A stretch of DNA of 64,000 nucleotides from Thunnus maccoyii (taxonomy: Eukaryota; Chordata; Actinopteri; Scombriformes; Scombridae): the NCBI RefSeq assembly GCF_910596095.1, contig NC_056547.1, forward strand, positions 5,786,147-5,850,146, in the 5' to 3' direction. The notes under the pieces were generated by a model. That model was not told the origin of the DNA and did not search any database. It saw nothing but the letters and a program-made list of their open reading frames with translations. Shown here piece after piece: positions 24,248 through 38,100 of the stretch (position 1 is the stretch's first letter; each line of letters opens with the position of its first letter). The position numbers and the translations under genes were made by a program.

Positions 24248-26263
24248 TTATCGCTCTCCTCTCCCCTCCATCTCTTTCATATTCCTGATGGCTCCTTTCC
24301 CTCTGCTCTTCTTCCTCTCCTCCTCCAGTCGAACCCTCTCCTTCTCCATCATCCAGTCCCCTCCGAGGTAACCCAACACATCATCAGGCCGTCCGCGATG
24401 CTGGGGCCTCGGGTCAAGAAGCGACAGAAAGAGGGAGCGGGCCAGTGAGGTGAAACAGGCGAAATGGGGTGCTATGGGAGGACGGTCTTTCTCTTCAAGT
24501 TCTGCTCCATTTACACTGATCGCACAGTCCATGCTCTCTCCCTGTGGCTCTGCCCACACGTCCAGTTCGTCATCAGGGCCTTTCGCTCTTTCAAACCACT
24601 CTTGATATTTCAGGTATGAATGGCAATCGCTGGCTGTCTCCGCCCAGGGATGACTGCCAGTGAGCATGACATAGGTCAGGATCCCCAAGGCCCAGCTGTC
24701 TGTGCTGGGCTCCACAGACACCCAAACCCTCGACCGCTTCTTCTTCTCTTCGTTCTTCTCAACACCATCATTGCCGTCATTGATGCCCTCCCAGCTGTCC
24801 TCATTTCCTCGAGCGACCTCGGCTTCAGGGGTGCAGTAAGCGGAGCTGTACCAGACCTCTGGGACCCTGGTGCCCCTGGCCTTCACCTGAGGTAAAAAGA
24901 TTTGCCGATTTCACTGACTGATGTACTGATATGTACAAATAGAGTAAATATAATGTAATTTTAAAGTTGTTGCAAGGTTATATGCAAAAATATCTTGAAT
25001 TTTCACAATAGGTTAGGCTACTGCCATGTTAGTGGTACCAGACATTTATACCGACCATGCCGAAGTCTCCCAGTTTGACCCAGCGGCAGGAGGAGTCGCA
25101 CAGGAAGACATTCTCTGGTTTGAGGTCTCTGTGGACAAAACCAAGAGAGTGCAGGTGGGACAGAGCGCCGCACAGCTGGGACACGACGCGCTGGCAACAG
25201 TCCTCGTCCATACCGACCTGGGGAGAAAAAGAGAGAACAGAGAATTTAAATTAAATGATTTGACCATAAGGAACTTGATGAGTTCAAACCTTACAAAACA
25301 GCATTTACAGCTTCCTGTGTGAGCAGAAAATCTTTACCATGAAATTTTGACATTAAAGCACCAAATTTAAAATTATTCTAAGAGCAGTGTCTGTATCATG
25401 CTGTAGGAGAGACTAGCAAAACAGACTACAAGAGTATAGTCACTATCAGTATTATGAGGTATTAAAGGGTCTATATCATGCCTATTTCCAATATATCCTT
25501 ATTCTGGGATATCTTTGCATGATTTACAGTAAAAAAAAACCCTCCTTATTTATCTTCTACTGGTCCTTTATGCAGCCCCTCAGTTCAGCCTCTGTCTGAA
25601 ACAGGCTGTTTTAGCTCCTGTCTCTTTAAGGCCCGCCTCCCAATGAGCCCACTCTGTTCTGATTGGCCAGCTTCAGGAAGATGCCCCTCGGCAGACTGAT
25701 GTTTAACATCTGACATTAAAACTGTATATAAATGATAGAAAATCGCAAAAAGCATGATATATCCCCTATAAAACTACTGTGTGTATCACTTTATACCTCA
25801 GGTATGATGACGTCGTAGAGATCACCGAAGAGACTGGCTTGTTGAGCGAAGATGTAGTGCGAAGATGTGAAGTAGGCGATTCCCAGGGCTCTGGTCAGGG
25901 ATGGATGGGTACAGAATGACAGAGAGAGATTATACTCTCGCAGGAAAGAGAAGAGAGAGGTGGACTTACGGGGGAAAAACTTCAGAGCCATCGGAGTACC
26001 TGGAGGATAAGAAGGAAAGATATTCATACAAATCTAGAAATGTTGTTTTTGTGTTTGCTGGAGGCTTTAATTAAAGAAATCCATGATAACATAAACAGGC
26101 TCTAGTTTCCTTCCTCACCTCTCTTCCTGTGCACAGCCAGCATGACTTTTCCATATGAGCCTTCACCCAACAGCTTTAGCACCTTGAAGTGCTCCGATGT
26201 GTCCATCGTTATCAGAGACTGAGCCGTCAGATGACACATCTCATCCAGAAGCTTCGTGGCAGC
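24248..26263 (-). CDS. sbk2: SBK2/SBK3-like serine/threonine kinase, four 3' exons (start exon not found)
   Basis: SBK kinases are a small family of protein kinases; substrates of SBK2/SBK3 are not something I can state. Exons in transcript order: 26119-26263, 25797-25999, 25056-25217 and 24248-24886, all GT-AG, together 382 codons plus stop. The glycine loop reads GEGSYGKV, the lysine strand MALKFF, the catalytic loop HRDLKPEN and the metal motif DFG, so key catalytic residues are present. The family-typical stretch [14 protein letters not shown] precedes the kinase domain. The first exon begins at an acceptor in mid-protein (AATKLLDEM), so a start exon of perhaps 30 codons is upstream. The APE position is altered (CTPEAEV), followed by an acidic/lysine-rich insertion (WEGIND to EEKKKRSR) before STDSWALG. 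The C-terminus is charged ([20 protein letters not shown]). The N-lobe resembles SBK2 and the LGGDW near the end resembles SBK3. Confidence 0.85.
25462..25772. mobile_element. Short inverted-repeat element in a kinase intron
   Basis: It begins TTAAAGGGTCTATATCATGC and ends GCATGATATATCCCCTATAA, imperfect inverted repeats about 310 bp apart, within the intron between kinase exons 25056-25217 and 25797-25999. The right end lies only about 25 bp from the 5' splice donor of exon 25797-25999 (donor at 25792-25796). Confidence 0.6.
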
Positions 26264-28596
26264 CTGAACACACAGACACAGAAAAACAAAGGTGTCATTA
26301 AATGTGTTGTGCATTGAAGTTGTACAACTACTCTTCCATTACATCATCATACTGGTACCATCTGAGTGAGCAGAGCCAAAAACACCTTTTTTGGGAGCAC
26401 AAGTTAGACAAGTGGCAAACCTGAAAGGTGAAGAAGTAATTCAGGTCTGTCCAACGTAGACAGTTGTTGATGTTGAGGTGCACAAACTACACAGCTCATG
26501 CCAGATGGGATGTTCTTGAGACCCTTTTCACTTCAGACATTTTTAATGTTAAAGCAGATAAAGCGCAAGTGGAATTAATAGCATTAATAATGGCTGATGA
26601 TGAACGACAGACTGATGTGAGGTGTCCATGTTTGCTTGGTTTTCAGGCACCTCCATATTATTAAGTGCCATGTCAGATATAGATCAGATATTTCCAAAAA
26701 AATCCCAGTTTCCCAAACCAATAAATTGAGGAGTTAAATCGCTTCTTTTCAGAGTGGAACAACTAGTAGCTCTTTGAAATCTGTCACAGCCGGTGCAGTG
26801 ATGATTGTCGTCATGGTGATGCTGGCAACACTCATCCATGGATATAAACATGTCTGTTAATAGCTTCATGAAATCCTTTGGGACACACACTGATCTTTGT
26901 TTTGTCTGGTGGAATGTGGATGTTTCCACCACAGCTGGCACCCTTGGGGCCAGGCAGGGATTTGGTGTCACCGTACATCCAGACACGCAGGACAGCTCAT
27001 TACAGTCCATTAGGGAACAAGTCAGAGCTGTCAATGTGCTGGAAACAGATACCGCGAATCACAACTGAGGCTTCGTTCACACCAGAAGCCACAAACACGA
27101 TGACTTGCAGTTCTTTGGCCAGATTTTAGGATGAACTGTGCAGATTTTTCTGGCAATGAAAATCCTAACAAATGATGCAAAACTGAATAAATTGAAGGTG
27201 CTACAACAATGACAAATGGGGTTTTCATGGATTTCTAAACTCATGCCACACCAACAGTTGCATAAACATTCATAAGATGAGAATAATGCTTTTGAATCTT
27301 TTCTAATCACTTGCAAAACTGCTCTGTTAAACTTTCTTATAACTAACAAAAGCAATCAGATTGTCGCAGCAACAGTGCATGTTATGTCATATGATCAAAG
27401 CTCTAATGCTTTAGCACTATGCGTGAGTACATTTTTAGTGCGGGTGGTCTGAGGTGGAAATTGAACTCCAATCCTCTCTGTGCTGTGCTCCAATTACTGA
27501 GGTATTCAGGACTGTCTGGAACAGATGTCATGATTAATGCTGAAAACACTGAAATGAGCTAATAATCTGGCCTGTAGCTCAAAGAAAAAAATCAGTTTTT
27601 GTTTTGAGTAATTGATTTTATTAGCATTTATGTATCACTGTATCCACTGTCACATTTTGTAATGTTATAGTGAATATAATGTCGATTGGTGTTTGAAAGA
27701 TTGGAGGTAAAGAGTTTATTGATATTTCTTAGATTTAACTGAATCTAACTGAGGTCAATTTATATGTAGTGCTATCATAAAATATACAGGATTTTCATGT
27801 GGTTAAGTTGTTGGAGCAATTACTGATGCCTCAACCAGTTTAGTCAGTTACTTTTTTTTTTTTTTTTTACAATTTTTACAAGTTTTAGCATAAGCATCCT
27901 TTCCTACAGAGACTCTGATTTGTTTGCTTATGCCTGGAAGGCAAATCTGTATGTGTTATTTATTTATTTCCTATTGTATTCCTGTACAATTTATGTACAG
28001 TATAAATTTGTTTTAATGTTTGTATATTGCAGCATTTGTTGTTGTTTGATATTGGTTTGTAGTGGGATTTTACTGTTTTATATGCTTTTCCATTGTTGTT
28101 CTTGCTGTTAATGGGTATGTATGTGTTTGTTAAAACTTAAAAATCTGTAAAAAAAAAAAAAAAAAAAAAAAGTATTGAAATGAATGTAATCAAAATGACT
28201 AAAATCTGGTAGGAAGTAAGGATTTATTAGGTCAAAACATCAAAACTTGTGCATGAAATTGTTTAAAACCTGCATCGTATTTATTAAAGCAGAGGCAGTT
28301 TTTCACTTGTAGAGTCAGATTCCTGCTTTGATAAGTGGACACAGTTTTAAAGTTTGTTGTTGATGGTGTAAACAAAACCAGTCACAGACTGTAGAGCATC
28401 AGGGTCTCGGGGGTTAATATTCAGTGAGCAGCATAGCTGACGTGCTCAGAATTGGTCAGGTTTAGAGGAGAGTAAGAGGAGGTGACACTGGTCTCAGCCA
28501 GCCCAGAACAACTCCAACAGCTTCTCTGTGGGACGCCTGGCCGAACACTCAGGTTATGTAAGAGGCGAGGTTGGACCTCTTCTGCTGTTCTCTGTT

Positions 28597-28599
<3 letters not shown>

Positions 28600-28654
<55 letters not shown>
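28600..28654. repeat. Compound (TG)n(GA)n microsatellite
   Basis: About 14 TG units pass directly into about 13 GA units. Confidence 0.95.
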
Positions 28655-28657
<3 letters not shown>

Positions 28658-30616
28658 ATGTCCCAGTTATGTCCTCTACATGGAAATTGACCTCTGCAGA
28701 CCACAAACACCGCTGTGATGAATGAAAAGTGTGTATGTGGACATACACACTTCTGTCAGCACTGGCACACACCCAGAAGCCAACTCAACTTTGAAAGTGT
28801 TGTCCAACTAAAATAGCTTTCAGCATAAGGCCTAGCATCTTAAATTACATTTCAAATAAACAACCATGAAACATAATGTATAAAACACACAATCAGTACT
28901 TCAACTTTTGGTTCATTTTTTGCTAGTTTTCCAATCATTATTCATGCATTTCTTGAAATATATTATAATCCATTACATTTTCATACCATTAAAGAAAGAA
29001 AATGATACCCAAAAAGTTGAAGTTATTTCTAAAATATACAATCAGATATTGAGTGTTCATGTTAGCATTTGTTAAGAATTACGAGTTACATGAATGAAAT
29101 GTATTTGATCATATAATAAGACATGAAAGCATCAATATGTCATATATCAAGTGTTATACTGTAACAGCTTACTGCATATGAAACATTCTTAATTAATATA
29201 TAAAGATTTATTTACATGTTATAATTAAATTTTAATAATTCAACTTACACTGGGTTAGAGTGGCTTGTAATGAGTCTTGTTAACATGTTATTTAAATGTG
29301 TTACATTTTTTAATTTTAACTTTCATAGGTGCTTTTAAAACATTATAAAGCATTGCTCATTGTGGGCAGACTGTACCTTTAATTACTGTTAAATACAAGA
29401 GTATGATGGATTAAATGCAATGTATACAGTATATATAAATATGAATATATATGCAAACAAAATACATAATGAGGAACTTAATGGGGGTGATTATTGTCAT
29501 AGCGTGACATTAAACTGAATGCTACTTTATGTTATTTGTGTCACACTTCTACTATAATACATTCATAAATATTGCATATTTGACTATTTATTTACATTAT
29601 GATTGTTGTAAAATATATATGAAATAGTCAAATAAGAAATAAATAGGTCATAAGTAAAGTAATTTATCTTTTTGCATTGTACCTGCTGATGAAATGGTCA
29701 AATTATGGTTCATGAATACATTAAATATTTGATAATTTGCTCCGATTTTAAAGGGTAAATTCATCAAAATTATTTTTTTGTACTTATATTTGTATTCTGC
29801 CATGCTGTTGATTTTAGTTTAATCCATTTAAGTTATTTGTCTGTGAGATTTCTGCTTTGAGCAACATCTGTCTTCAGAAACTGTGTCCTTGTTACTCTAG
29901 ATGATAAACAGATCTCACCGTCAGCAGTTTTTGGTAGCGACTACTTCCTCTGTAGAAAGTAGTTCCAAAGAAAACTGTGATGTCTGTGGATTATCGCAAA
30001 GTAACCAGAACATTGTTTCTGGAGCTAGACGTTTCTGTTGAATTTTACATGTATTTTTGTAATTGTGTTATTTTTTCAACACCACAAATTAAATTCCATT
30101 TACCCCCATGCCAAAATAACACCAAAACAATTTGCACGGTGAGATTATACAAGAGATGAAAATAATAATTGAGTGAATTGACCCTTTAAAGTCTACAAAA
30201 ATGTTTCTCAGGTTGGGGAATCCCTGCACCAGCTTCGACTTACTGTCATTTTGTAGCTTTGGTTCAGTTTAGCGTCGCTGATTCTCAGTAAGAAATCTGT
30301 CCAACAAAAATATACGTCCTGCTCTTCATTTAGCAGGTACACCTGTCTGGAAATCCTCCACAGATCTTCATCTGCTGCACACTGAGTCTTCTTTCCACCA
30401 ACAGGTACAGTACACAACCGTCTCAGTCTGCTGCAGTTGGACTTTTGATGTAGTTTGCAGTCAGTGAGGAAACTTTCCAAACTGCCCAATGGGCTCGTTG
30501 CAGGTTTGCATGTCTGCTGCTGCTGCAACTTTTATCCTAAAGTGTCCTCACCTCCACTCCTCCCCCTGTCCTCCCTCTGCTGCTGCACTGCAGGGCGGAT
30601 CCCAAAATGTGTATGT

Positions 30617-30619
<3 letters not shown>

Positions 30620-30668
<49 letters not shown>
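30620..30668. repeat. (TG)n microsatellite
   Basis: More than 20 TG units. Short apparent proteins of alternating Cys-Val here are products of the repeat. Confidence 0.95.
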
Positions 30669-30671
<3 letters not shown>

Positions 30672-32073
30672 AGTGAGAAGTGAAAGTGTATGAGGTTCCT
30701 ATGTTCCTTACTTCCCTCAGTGGACATTTATATCTTCCTCTTTTCTCCCACTGTAGGCCATCTTTCCTCCCTTCTGTATTGTGCTGTGTAGAGCCAGAAA
30801 AGTGTGTTTAAGGGCATTTTTGTGTGTTTGCATGTGTGTGTGTGTGTGTTCTTAAGCATTCGTGGAATCTTTGGAAATGAGGGCCTCTTGGATAGGTTCA
30901 CAGTCTTTCAAGTCTGTGTTAAAACAACAGTCAGGTGCCTATATGAACACTGACAGATGAGAAAAGGTGAGTTTGAGTATGTAGGTCAAGCATGCGCCAT
31001 TAAAGGATTAAGGATTAGCTTTCCCTAAATTACATGACATAATCTTTGTAATTACTGAAGACTTTTACAAATATCTTCAAAGCATGGTAAATTGTATTTT
31101 AACACATTCAACCCTCTATTAGCGAACTTAAAGACCACCTCCAGACATGTAGTAAGATATGTAAAAGTACTCTGTTTGGAACAATAAAGTGTGTCTGATA
31201 TGGTTTTTCCACAAAAAAGTATATTTGCTACATCAAAAACCTTAAAATGGCATCTACTCCTTCTCCCTCAGTAAAGATTCCAGTATCTATGAATATGAAA
31301 ATATATTTAATTTCACAAGATGTCTGCTACTTCACTGTAAGTGTGTCTCAGTGTATGTGAACTGGAAGCTTCAAGTTTCCATATCGCACTCGTGTAAATT
31401 GCACACTGCGCCATGCAGGACTGTCTTCCAAACTAGTTGTGATGTCACAAATCATGCTCATAGGCCCATCCCTAAAAAATATTTATTTTCAATAAGCACA
31501 GAGAAACTTCAGCAGATTAATGAGAAAACAGACTCTGCACATACATCAGTCTGCATTGTGAAGCTCAAACATCCAACTGTAGGAGCAAGAAAAACATATT
31601 TTTGAGTGGAGGGGGACTTTAATTAAAAGTACCCTTTGTAGAGTACCACTCTCATGTCAAAGTAGTGATTATTTATGTGCATATGGCCTGCTATACAGTA
31701 CCTTGCTGAGACATGGGCTGTGCCATAAGTCTGGAAATCAAGGATGTGAAAGACTGTTAATGACTAAAAGGAGTTTGATTGCATATAACAGTGGCACAAA
31801 TTGAGGTGAAAACAGTATATGATACAAAAGTCTGGGTGAAAATTGGATAATTAACTGAACATCATAATTAACTGCAGTGAACAGGGTCCTCTGGCAGCAG
31901 GAAGCAGAAATTTCACGGGGACATAATGACGCTAATTAAAACTAACAGTTATTGTCCCTTCGCTGTGAAGACAAGAAAGCACAGATGAATGTTCCAGCGT
32001 TCCCTCGACTTCCTGTTGTCCAGTCGATATTTAGCTGTTGATCTGTCAGTCAAAAAAAACAAAACACTCTGTC

Positions 32074-32112
<39 letters not shown>

Positions 32113-32128
32113 GTCTTTCTTTCTTTCT
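32074..32128. repeat. (TTTC)n microsatellite
   Basis: About 13 tetranucleotide units with one TGTC interruption. Confidence 0.95.
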
Positions 32129-32799
32129 AAATCCAGTCAAAGAATTTTCCTCTAACACTCAGACCCCATCTGAGCCACAGATCCAGATCTCAGCTGCCAG
32201 CAGTGACCGCACATACAACTGCAAGATCACTCAGACTTTGGGGGGGTGGAGAGGGGGTGGAGAGGGGGTGTCATTGAGTTACAGGGAATGTCTGTCTGTG
32301 TGTGAGATCATCTGTCTGTGGCCACATGTCAACATGGTGACATTATGCAAGTCGCTGTGTGCAACTTCAGTTCACACATACAGCTGAACATCAGTGGTCT
32401 GTACATTCCCCCCTCCCCCCCCATGTGTCACACAGCTCCATGTGGACGCTTTTAACCTCGGCTCTTAACGAGTGTTTGCATTTCAGTAACAGATGTGGAG
32501 TTTTCTGATATTTGTCAGAAGTGGAGCTGCTCTGGAAGCTCTATTACGGTCATTCATTTAGATAATTAAACCTCAGTGGAAAATAACATTTTCAGTATTT
32601 CATCTAAGTATGTTTGCATAGCTGTATGGACTATTGAGCTGAATGTTTTACAGTTGTGAGGAGATGTATAAACTCTTTACTCACAACTGTAGGTGTTAAA
32701 ACAAATAGAAAAAAAAAAGCAAATTCATAACAGTTTTCTATTGTGTTTTGATGATCCACTTCTATATGTTCATTTTGTAATAAGAAGTGCTTTGGTACG

Positions 32800-32995
32800 T
32801 ATACAGTCCAGACAGTAAGTATTAGGACAGTTACAAAATTGTTGTTCTTCAGCATTTTGAAATAAAATGATGGATACATTAAAGTGCCAAGTCTCAGCTT
32901 TAATATGACTGGGTTTACATAAATATAGAAAGAAGTGTGTGTGGGAGATATCTCCCCTTGTCACACATAGTGACTAAGGGGCTAAAACGTAATTG
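32800..32995. mobile_element. Short Tc1/mariner-like derived repeat
   Basis: Begins near ATACAGTCCAGACAGTAAGT followed by ATTAGGACAGTTACAAAATT and ends GGGGCTAAAACGTAATTGGA. This wording is familiar from short Tc1-related elements in fish, but I could not define exact termini or a TA duplication. Confidence 0.4.
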
Positions 32996-33839
32996 GACAC
33001 TTGGCTACTAAATGTTTCTTGGGCAGCTGTGTGTCAATTCAACAAGTCCCCCAGTTTAAAAGAACAAGTATGTCGTTTTGACCATGTGACCCCAGAACAA
33101 CACATAGGGGCGTTTTCTAATCTGGCGACTCAATCGGCAGTAATGGGCAGGACAACATCATTTGTCTGTGCTTTCCAAAAAAAAAAGAAAGATGTTTTAT
33201 GAATTGACAGTGCTGTGGTTCAGGTCTGGTTAGGTTTAGGTACAAAAACCACTTGGTTAGGTTCAGGGTAAGATCACAGTTTGGGTTAAAATGATCACTT
33301 TGTTAAAGTTAGGGTTATGGTTAGGGTTAGAGAAACATGTGCTGTGGGTTATAATTACTACTTCCTTAAACTTAGGCAACCTTCATTGTCATGGCTACAA
33401 TAATAACCGTGTAGTTAACATTAGGGGACGATTGTAGTTACTGTCCTGACTTGCAGTTGGAAACAGCCCACTGTTGGGTTGTAACATCCATCCACCCCTT
33501 CTCTGACAAAGGAGGAAATTTGTCAATTTAAACATCTCAACTGCACCACTGCTCTGGGTCATAATTACTACGGCCGCTGGATGTCATCTGTCTCTCAAAT
33601 GACTGACATTGTGACTTGTTCTATTGTTTTTCTTGGGAGGACAGTCTCCCTTTCAAAGTTACACACACGGCTTAGAGTTGAGAGTTGCCATTTAAACTGA
33701 GGTGTGGAGTTGTCTATCAATATGTAATATGTCTATTTTTACGCTTTTAATGGGCATATATGTCAACACTAGACTGCTGCCCTTCAGAGTGAGACTTCAC
33801 TTGAAAAGTGACAGTAATGGCCACATTAAAATTTTGACC

Positions 33840-33912
33840 CGATAATGACGAGACATTGGGTCCAGCTCCCCCGCAACCAGGATAAGAGGTATAGAAAATG
33901 GATGGATGGAAC
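33840..33912 (+). mobile_element. 3' tail of a LINE- or SINE-type repeat (GGATGGATGGA)
   Basis: The string TCCAGCTCCCCCGCAACCAG, then GATAAGAGGTATAGAAAATG and GGATGGATGGA is a tail pattern common at 3' ends of fish retroposons. No coding part is attached. Confidence 0.5.
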
Positions 33913-34089
33913 AAAGTCATCAGGATGAATCATCTGGGGACCATGAATATCTGCACAAAGATAACAGTCCATCCAATAGTTGTTGAGATATTTCAGTCTG
34001 GAGTAAGACTGGACATTTCCATCCCTCATTACAGGATCACTGATTTGGTGTAAAGATTGTATTAATCACCATGGAGTCCACACTTTGTT

Positions 34090-35196
34090 TCAATGCAAAA
34101 TTTTTATTAATAACTTAAAGTAAAACGTACAAAAATGAAACAAAATTAAATAGTATATAAATACACACATTACATGATTGGTAATGTAAATTTCACTACA
34201 GTATAACAATACTTTATTATTAATATTATTAAATATTACATAACGAATTACCCATAGAAAAAACTGAGACGCCTGCATCTGTCATACATAATACAAAAAG
34301 CTCATAAATAGTACCTAAATACATTTAGAAAAACAAAACAAAACAATAACAGTAGAAAAATATTTTTTTTTTTTCCACGTTTTCTCATCCCTAGCTCATG
34401 AGTAGATCAATACTATGAAGCACTGTGAATGTAAACAATCTCAAAGAGAGTAAAGGTTGCTGGTAAGCACAGTGCATCAGTACAACACATTTTTTTTTTT
34501 TTTAAAAACCTACACGTAAAATGCAACATATACACATTTTCATGTGATAAACTAACAACTGTTAAAGGGGACATATAATGATTTTTGGGGATTTTCTGTT
34601 ATTTTTAAACTGTTATAATGTTAGAGGTCTATGTTGAACATGGTCAAAGTTCCAAAACTTGAGGTGAACATATGTAAATGTGCATATGCTCCCTGCAAGT
34701 CAAACGCTCCATTTTCAAAGTTACCTCTACATCCTCCTTTAACTGACATCAGATCAGTCACGCATGCTCACAGACAGCCACTCGTTAGCTGGATTGGTGC
34801 TCAAACATGTACAACAAAGGCTGAACTGAGGGGCTGCATACATATAAATAATAGATAAATAAGGAGTTTTTTGAACTGTAAATCATGTAAAGATGTTCCA
34901 GTAGAGCCCCAGAATATAAATATAGAATTGAAAATGTGCATCACCCTTAAGATGACAGCCTACACCAGTGTAAACAGCGCACTACAATGCCCATAATGCA
35001 TTAGAGATGTTGTAACTCAACATCTCTCTGATATCATGGCGAAACAGTTACAACTCTGCAATAATATGTCAGATCAGAACCTGTTGCATCCTTGATATCA
35101 ATGTCTGCATGTGTAAGAAATGTGTCAAACTCACCTAAGTTAACGGCGGTTTTATAGTAAGACATTAGCGGTGGCTTATCTGCTAAAGGTGGGGGC
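34090..35196 (-). other. il11: Probable il11 3' UTR with AU-rich motifs and polyadenylation signal
   Basis: On the minus strand, about 1.1 kb downstream of the il11 stop, AATAAA occurs at 34103-34108. Between stop and signal there are several ATTTA pentamers, for example around 34147-34165 (TGTATTTATATACTATTTA on the minus strand) and 34845-34862 (CTTATTTATCTATTATTTAT). Such AU-rich elements typically shorten the life of cytokine mRNAs. A repeat beginning TTAAAGGGGACATATAATG on the plus strand occupies roughly 34563 onward, so part of the UTR may be transposon-derived. Confidence 0.5.
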
Positions 35197-38100
35197 TTAA
35201 TGTTTAGGGCAGTGGGAGTTTTTGTGAAGATACCGTAACATTCTTTTTGACCAGCGACAGAAGACCGTTAACCGTTCAGAGATCTCAACGGAGAACTTGA
35301 GCACATCAAAAGCTGTGGAGACGACAGGGAGGGAGAGAGACGGCGGCTGAGGCACCTCCTGATTGATCTAAAGACAGAGAGAAAACAGTTTGGTTTTAAT
35401 GGGATGATTCTCAACTGAACAAAAGGAATTACCACAACAGAGTTGAGTAATAACACTTAAAATAAAGCCTTATACTTGCAGAGAAAAGGTAAAGAAGAGA
35501 ATATTGATAAGAGAAAAGCATGAGAAGAAAGGCTAAGAGGTTGAAAATGAACCACAGTTGTGTTATGCATTCACACCATTTTATCACATTTAATTTAGAT
35601 GAAGCTGTACTATGTTCTTATAACCAAACGCACCTCCCCAGTTTTGAGAAACAGATGGTATTATAAAAGACTGGGGAAAGGATTTAGGTATAGAGATACT
35701 GGGGGATATTTGGGACGAGGTATTGGCATTGTTTTTCAAACAATGGTGTGTTTGGCAACCACTACTTTTGCACTTGGAAGGGAAGAATGAGATGGACTGT
35801 GTATATTAGATGACACCATGGGGAATAAGGCTTTGTACTAGTGGTTTTGAGGGGTGGTGTTATGAGTCTGTTGTACTTGTCCCCAGTTTAAGTTTTGTAC
35901 TGTGTATGTATGCACGTTGGTTGTTATATATGCACGAAAGAAACTGAACCAAATTACGCTGAACCAAAGTAAATGTCATGTTCTAAAATGGAGAATGAAA
36001 AACAAATAACATGATGGTGCAACATATACTGTGACTGGAGGACGACTGTTACCTTTTACTGATTAGTAGTGATTAGCAAATGACTTTAATTCCTAGACTG
36101 TCATCATTTTAAGCTGCTAACAAATAAGTTTAAACGTCTAAACTGTAATTTCAACTGTAATGTTTGTTCAAAATATCTGTGTTTATTATTGACAACAGAC
36201 GCCCTATCAAATTGCTTTTTAAAAATGCTTTAATACATTTTTCCTTCCATCTCGGTAAATATCTTATTAAATCTGTTTTTAACTACACATTTACATATAA
36301 ATATTTAATATGAACTTTTAATATGAATGTTTCTGTTTCCAATCTGGTAAAAGTTATTTTTTGGTTTCATTATGGGTCTATTACCATTTTCAAGCATTTC
36401 AGTTTATGCTAAATTCCCATTTTATCATATGTTTTAATTTATTTTAATTTGTTATCATTTATCACATTTGTTATCACATTTAATTTCCTTTCTTATATGT
36501 ATTATTGATTTATGTTCCAATTATCTTTATTTGTAATTCTACATTTTCTATTTTGATTTTAATTCTGGCTGGAATTGTCCTCCATATAACCCAACCAATA
36601 AGCGATACTGGTCCTCTCACCTGGCGGAGAAATGTGCTGGTGAGGGTGGACAGATGCAGGAGGTGAGTGATGGTGCCATCAACTGACTGGGAGGACAAAC
36701 TGACATTTTCTTTGGCTGTTTTCAACCAATCAACATGCAGTTTGAAGGACTGAGTGTACACATACAGCTGGGAGAGAGACTCATTCATCTGTGGGAACAT
36801 TAAATAGACACAGTTTGACAGACTTTCAGACAGACTTTGACTTACAAAATGTTTCTATAGTAACCAAATGTTGTGAAAAAAAAAATCAAAAATGAATGAT
36901 TTGATTCCAGAAACATTACCTTCACTGAGTTGAAATCTGCAGCGGTTTGTTGCATGTGAGGAAGACTGACCAATCTGTTTTCCATACCGATTAAGTTTAT
37001 GAGTTCATCATCTGTCTGTTGGGAATATAATCAGAGGTGAAGAAAAATGTCAGAGGACGTTCCATCTTAAATCAGTATTTCTGATGAATAAACAGACTTC
37101 TTCAAGTAAGATGGACCCTTCCCAGCCTGTCCTCTAAGTGTTTGTGTTTGTATGGAGGACTAATCATGACTAACAAAACTAAATGCATACATAAGTATAT
37201 AATTAAATGTTTATGTATAAATATATGTATTGTTAGGCCTAACATACAAATAACCAAAAACCATGAAGAAAATCTTTGTTGAGTATTCACTTCAAGTTAC
37301 TGAGTGATTGTATTAGAGCTGCAGTTAGTTAATTGACTGTAAATTGAGCACCAACTATTTTCATAATCAATTAATTCAGTGTCACATCTTGCCTGGACTT
37401 TGGGTGTTTTTTCTGGTCTTATGTTGTGTTCTGTGGGGTCTCCTGGTTTTGCATGTCTGTTTAGTCCCTCAGTTCATAGGGTTTTCTTGTATGATTTGGG
37501 TGGTGGGTTTTAGAGGATTGAATCATTAGTTTGTTGGGTTGTGTGCTTGGGTTTGTGTTTGTGGTTGGTTTTGGATGGGTTAGTATAGATGGCATTGAGT
37601 TTGTTTTCTGGGGTCCGTTTCACAAAGCAGGTTCAACAAACTCTGAGTCTAATCCTGAACTCTGAGTTGATCTACTCTGAGATAAGAAACTCTAAGTTTC
37701 CGGTTCCAGAACAGCTGATTTGAGTCAGTTTAATCAACTCGGAGTAGTTTCACCTGGAGTTAAGCGCGTGCACCACAACTATAAAAAGCCAGCATCAATT
37801 GAGCCCCGATTCAACGAGTCACCATGGCAACGGGGAAGAGGAGGGCTGCGTTTTTCGCCCCACTAGGGCTAGAAATCTTAATTCGCTCATACGGCGAGTT
37901 TGAGCATGTTTTCAGAAAGAAGTGCAACACAAAAAGTAAAACCTCGATAATAATCTCATGGGGGAACCTCATTTTGATCATGTTTTACATTGTAAAGTAA
38001 ATATTAAGTGGCTGTTTGACTGAGCAGCTGTTTTATCCCCAACATAATGCTGGTTTCACACACATAAATGTCTTCTCATCTACATCATGTTCTGTTAAAT

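Larger units (their letters stand above)
26264..34089. other. Non-coding between kinase and il11, no gene recognised
   Basis: The missing kinase start exon should be here but I could not identify it. Other contents: T-run at 27850-27868; A-run at 28149-28171; TG/GA microsatellite at 28600-28654; TG at 30620-30668; a TTTC tract at 32074-32128; a Tc1-like short element around 32800-32995; and a repeat tail at 33840-33912. No open frame shows recognisable domains. Confidence 0.5.

Noticed and set aside
24620..24895. Plus-strand 91-codon frame
   Set aside because: Antisense of the last kinase exon, which has clear homology on the minus strand.
33303..33333. Telomere-like TTAGGG units
   Set aside because: Only about three imperfect units mixed with GGTTATGG; too short to call an interstitial telomere.
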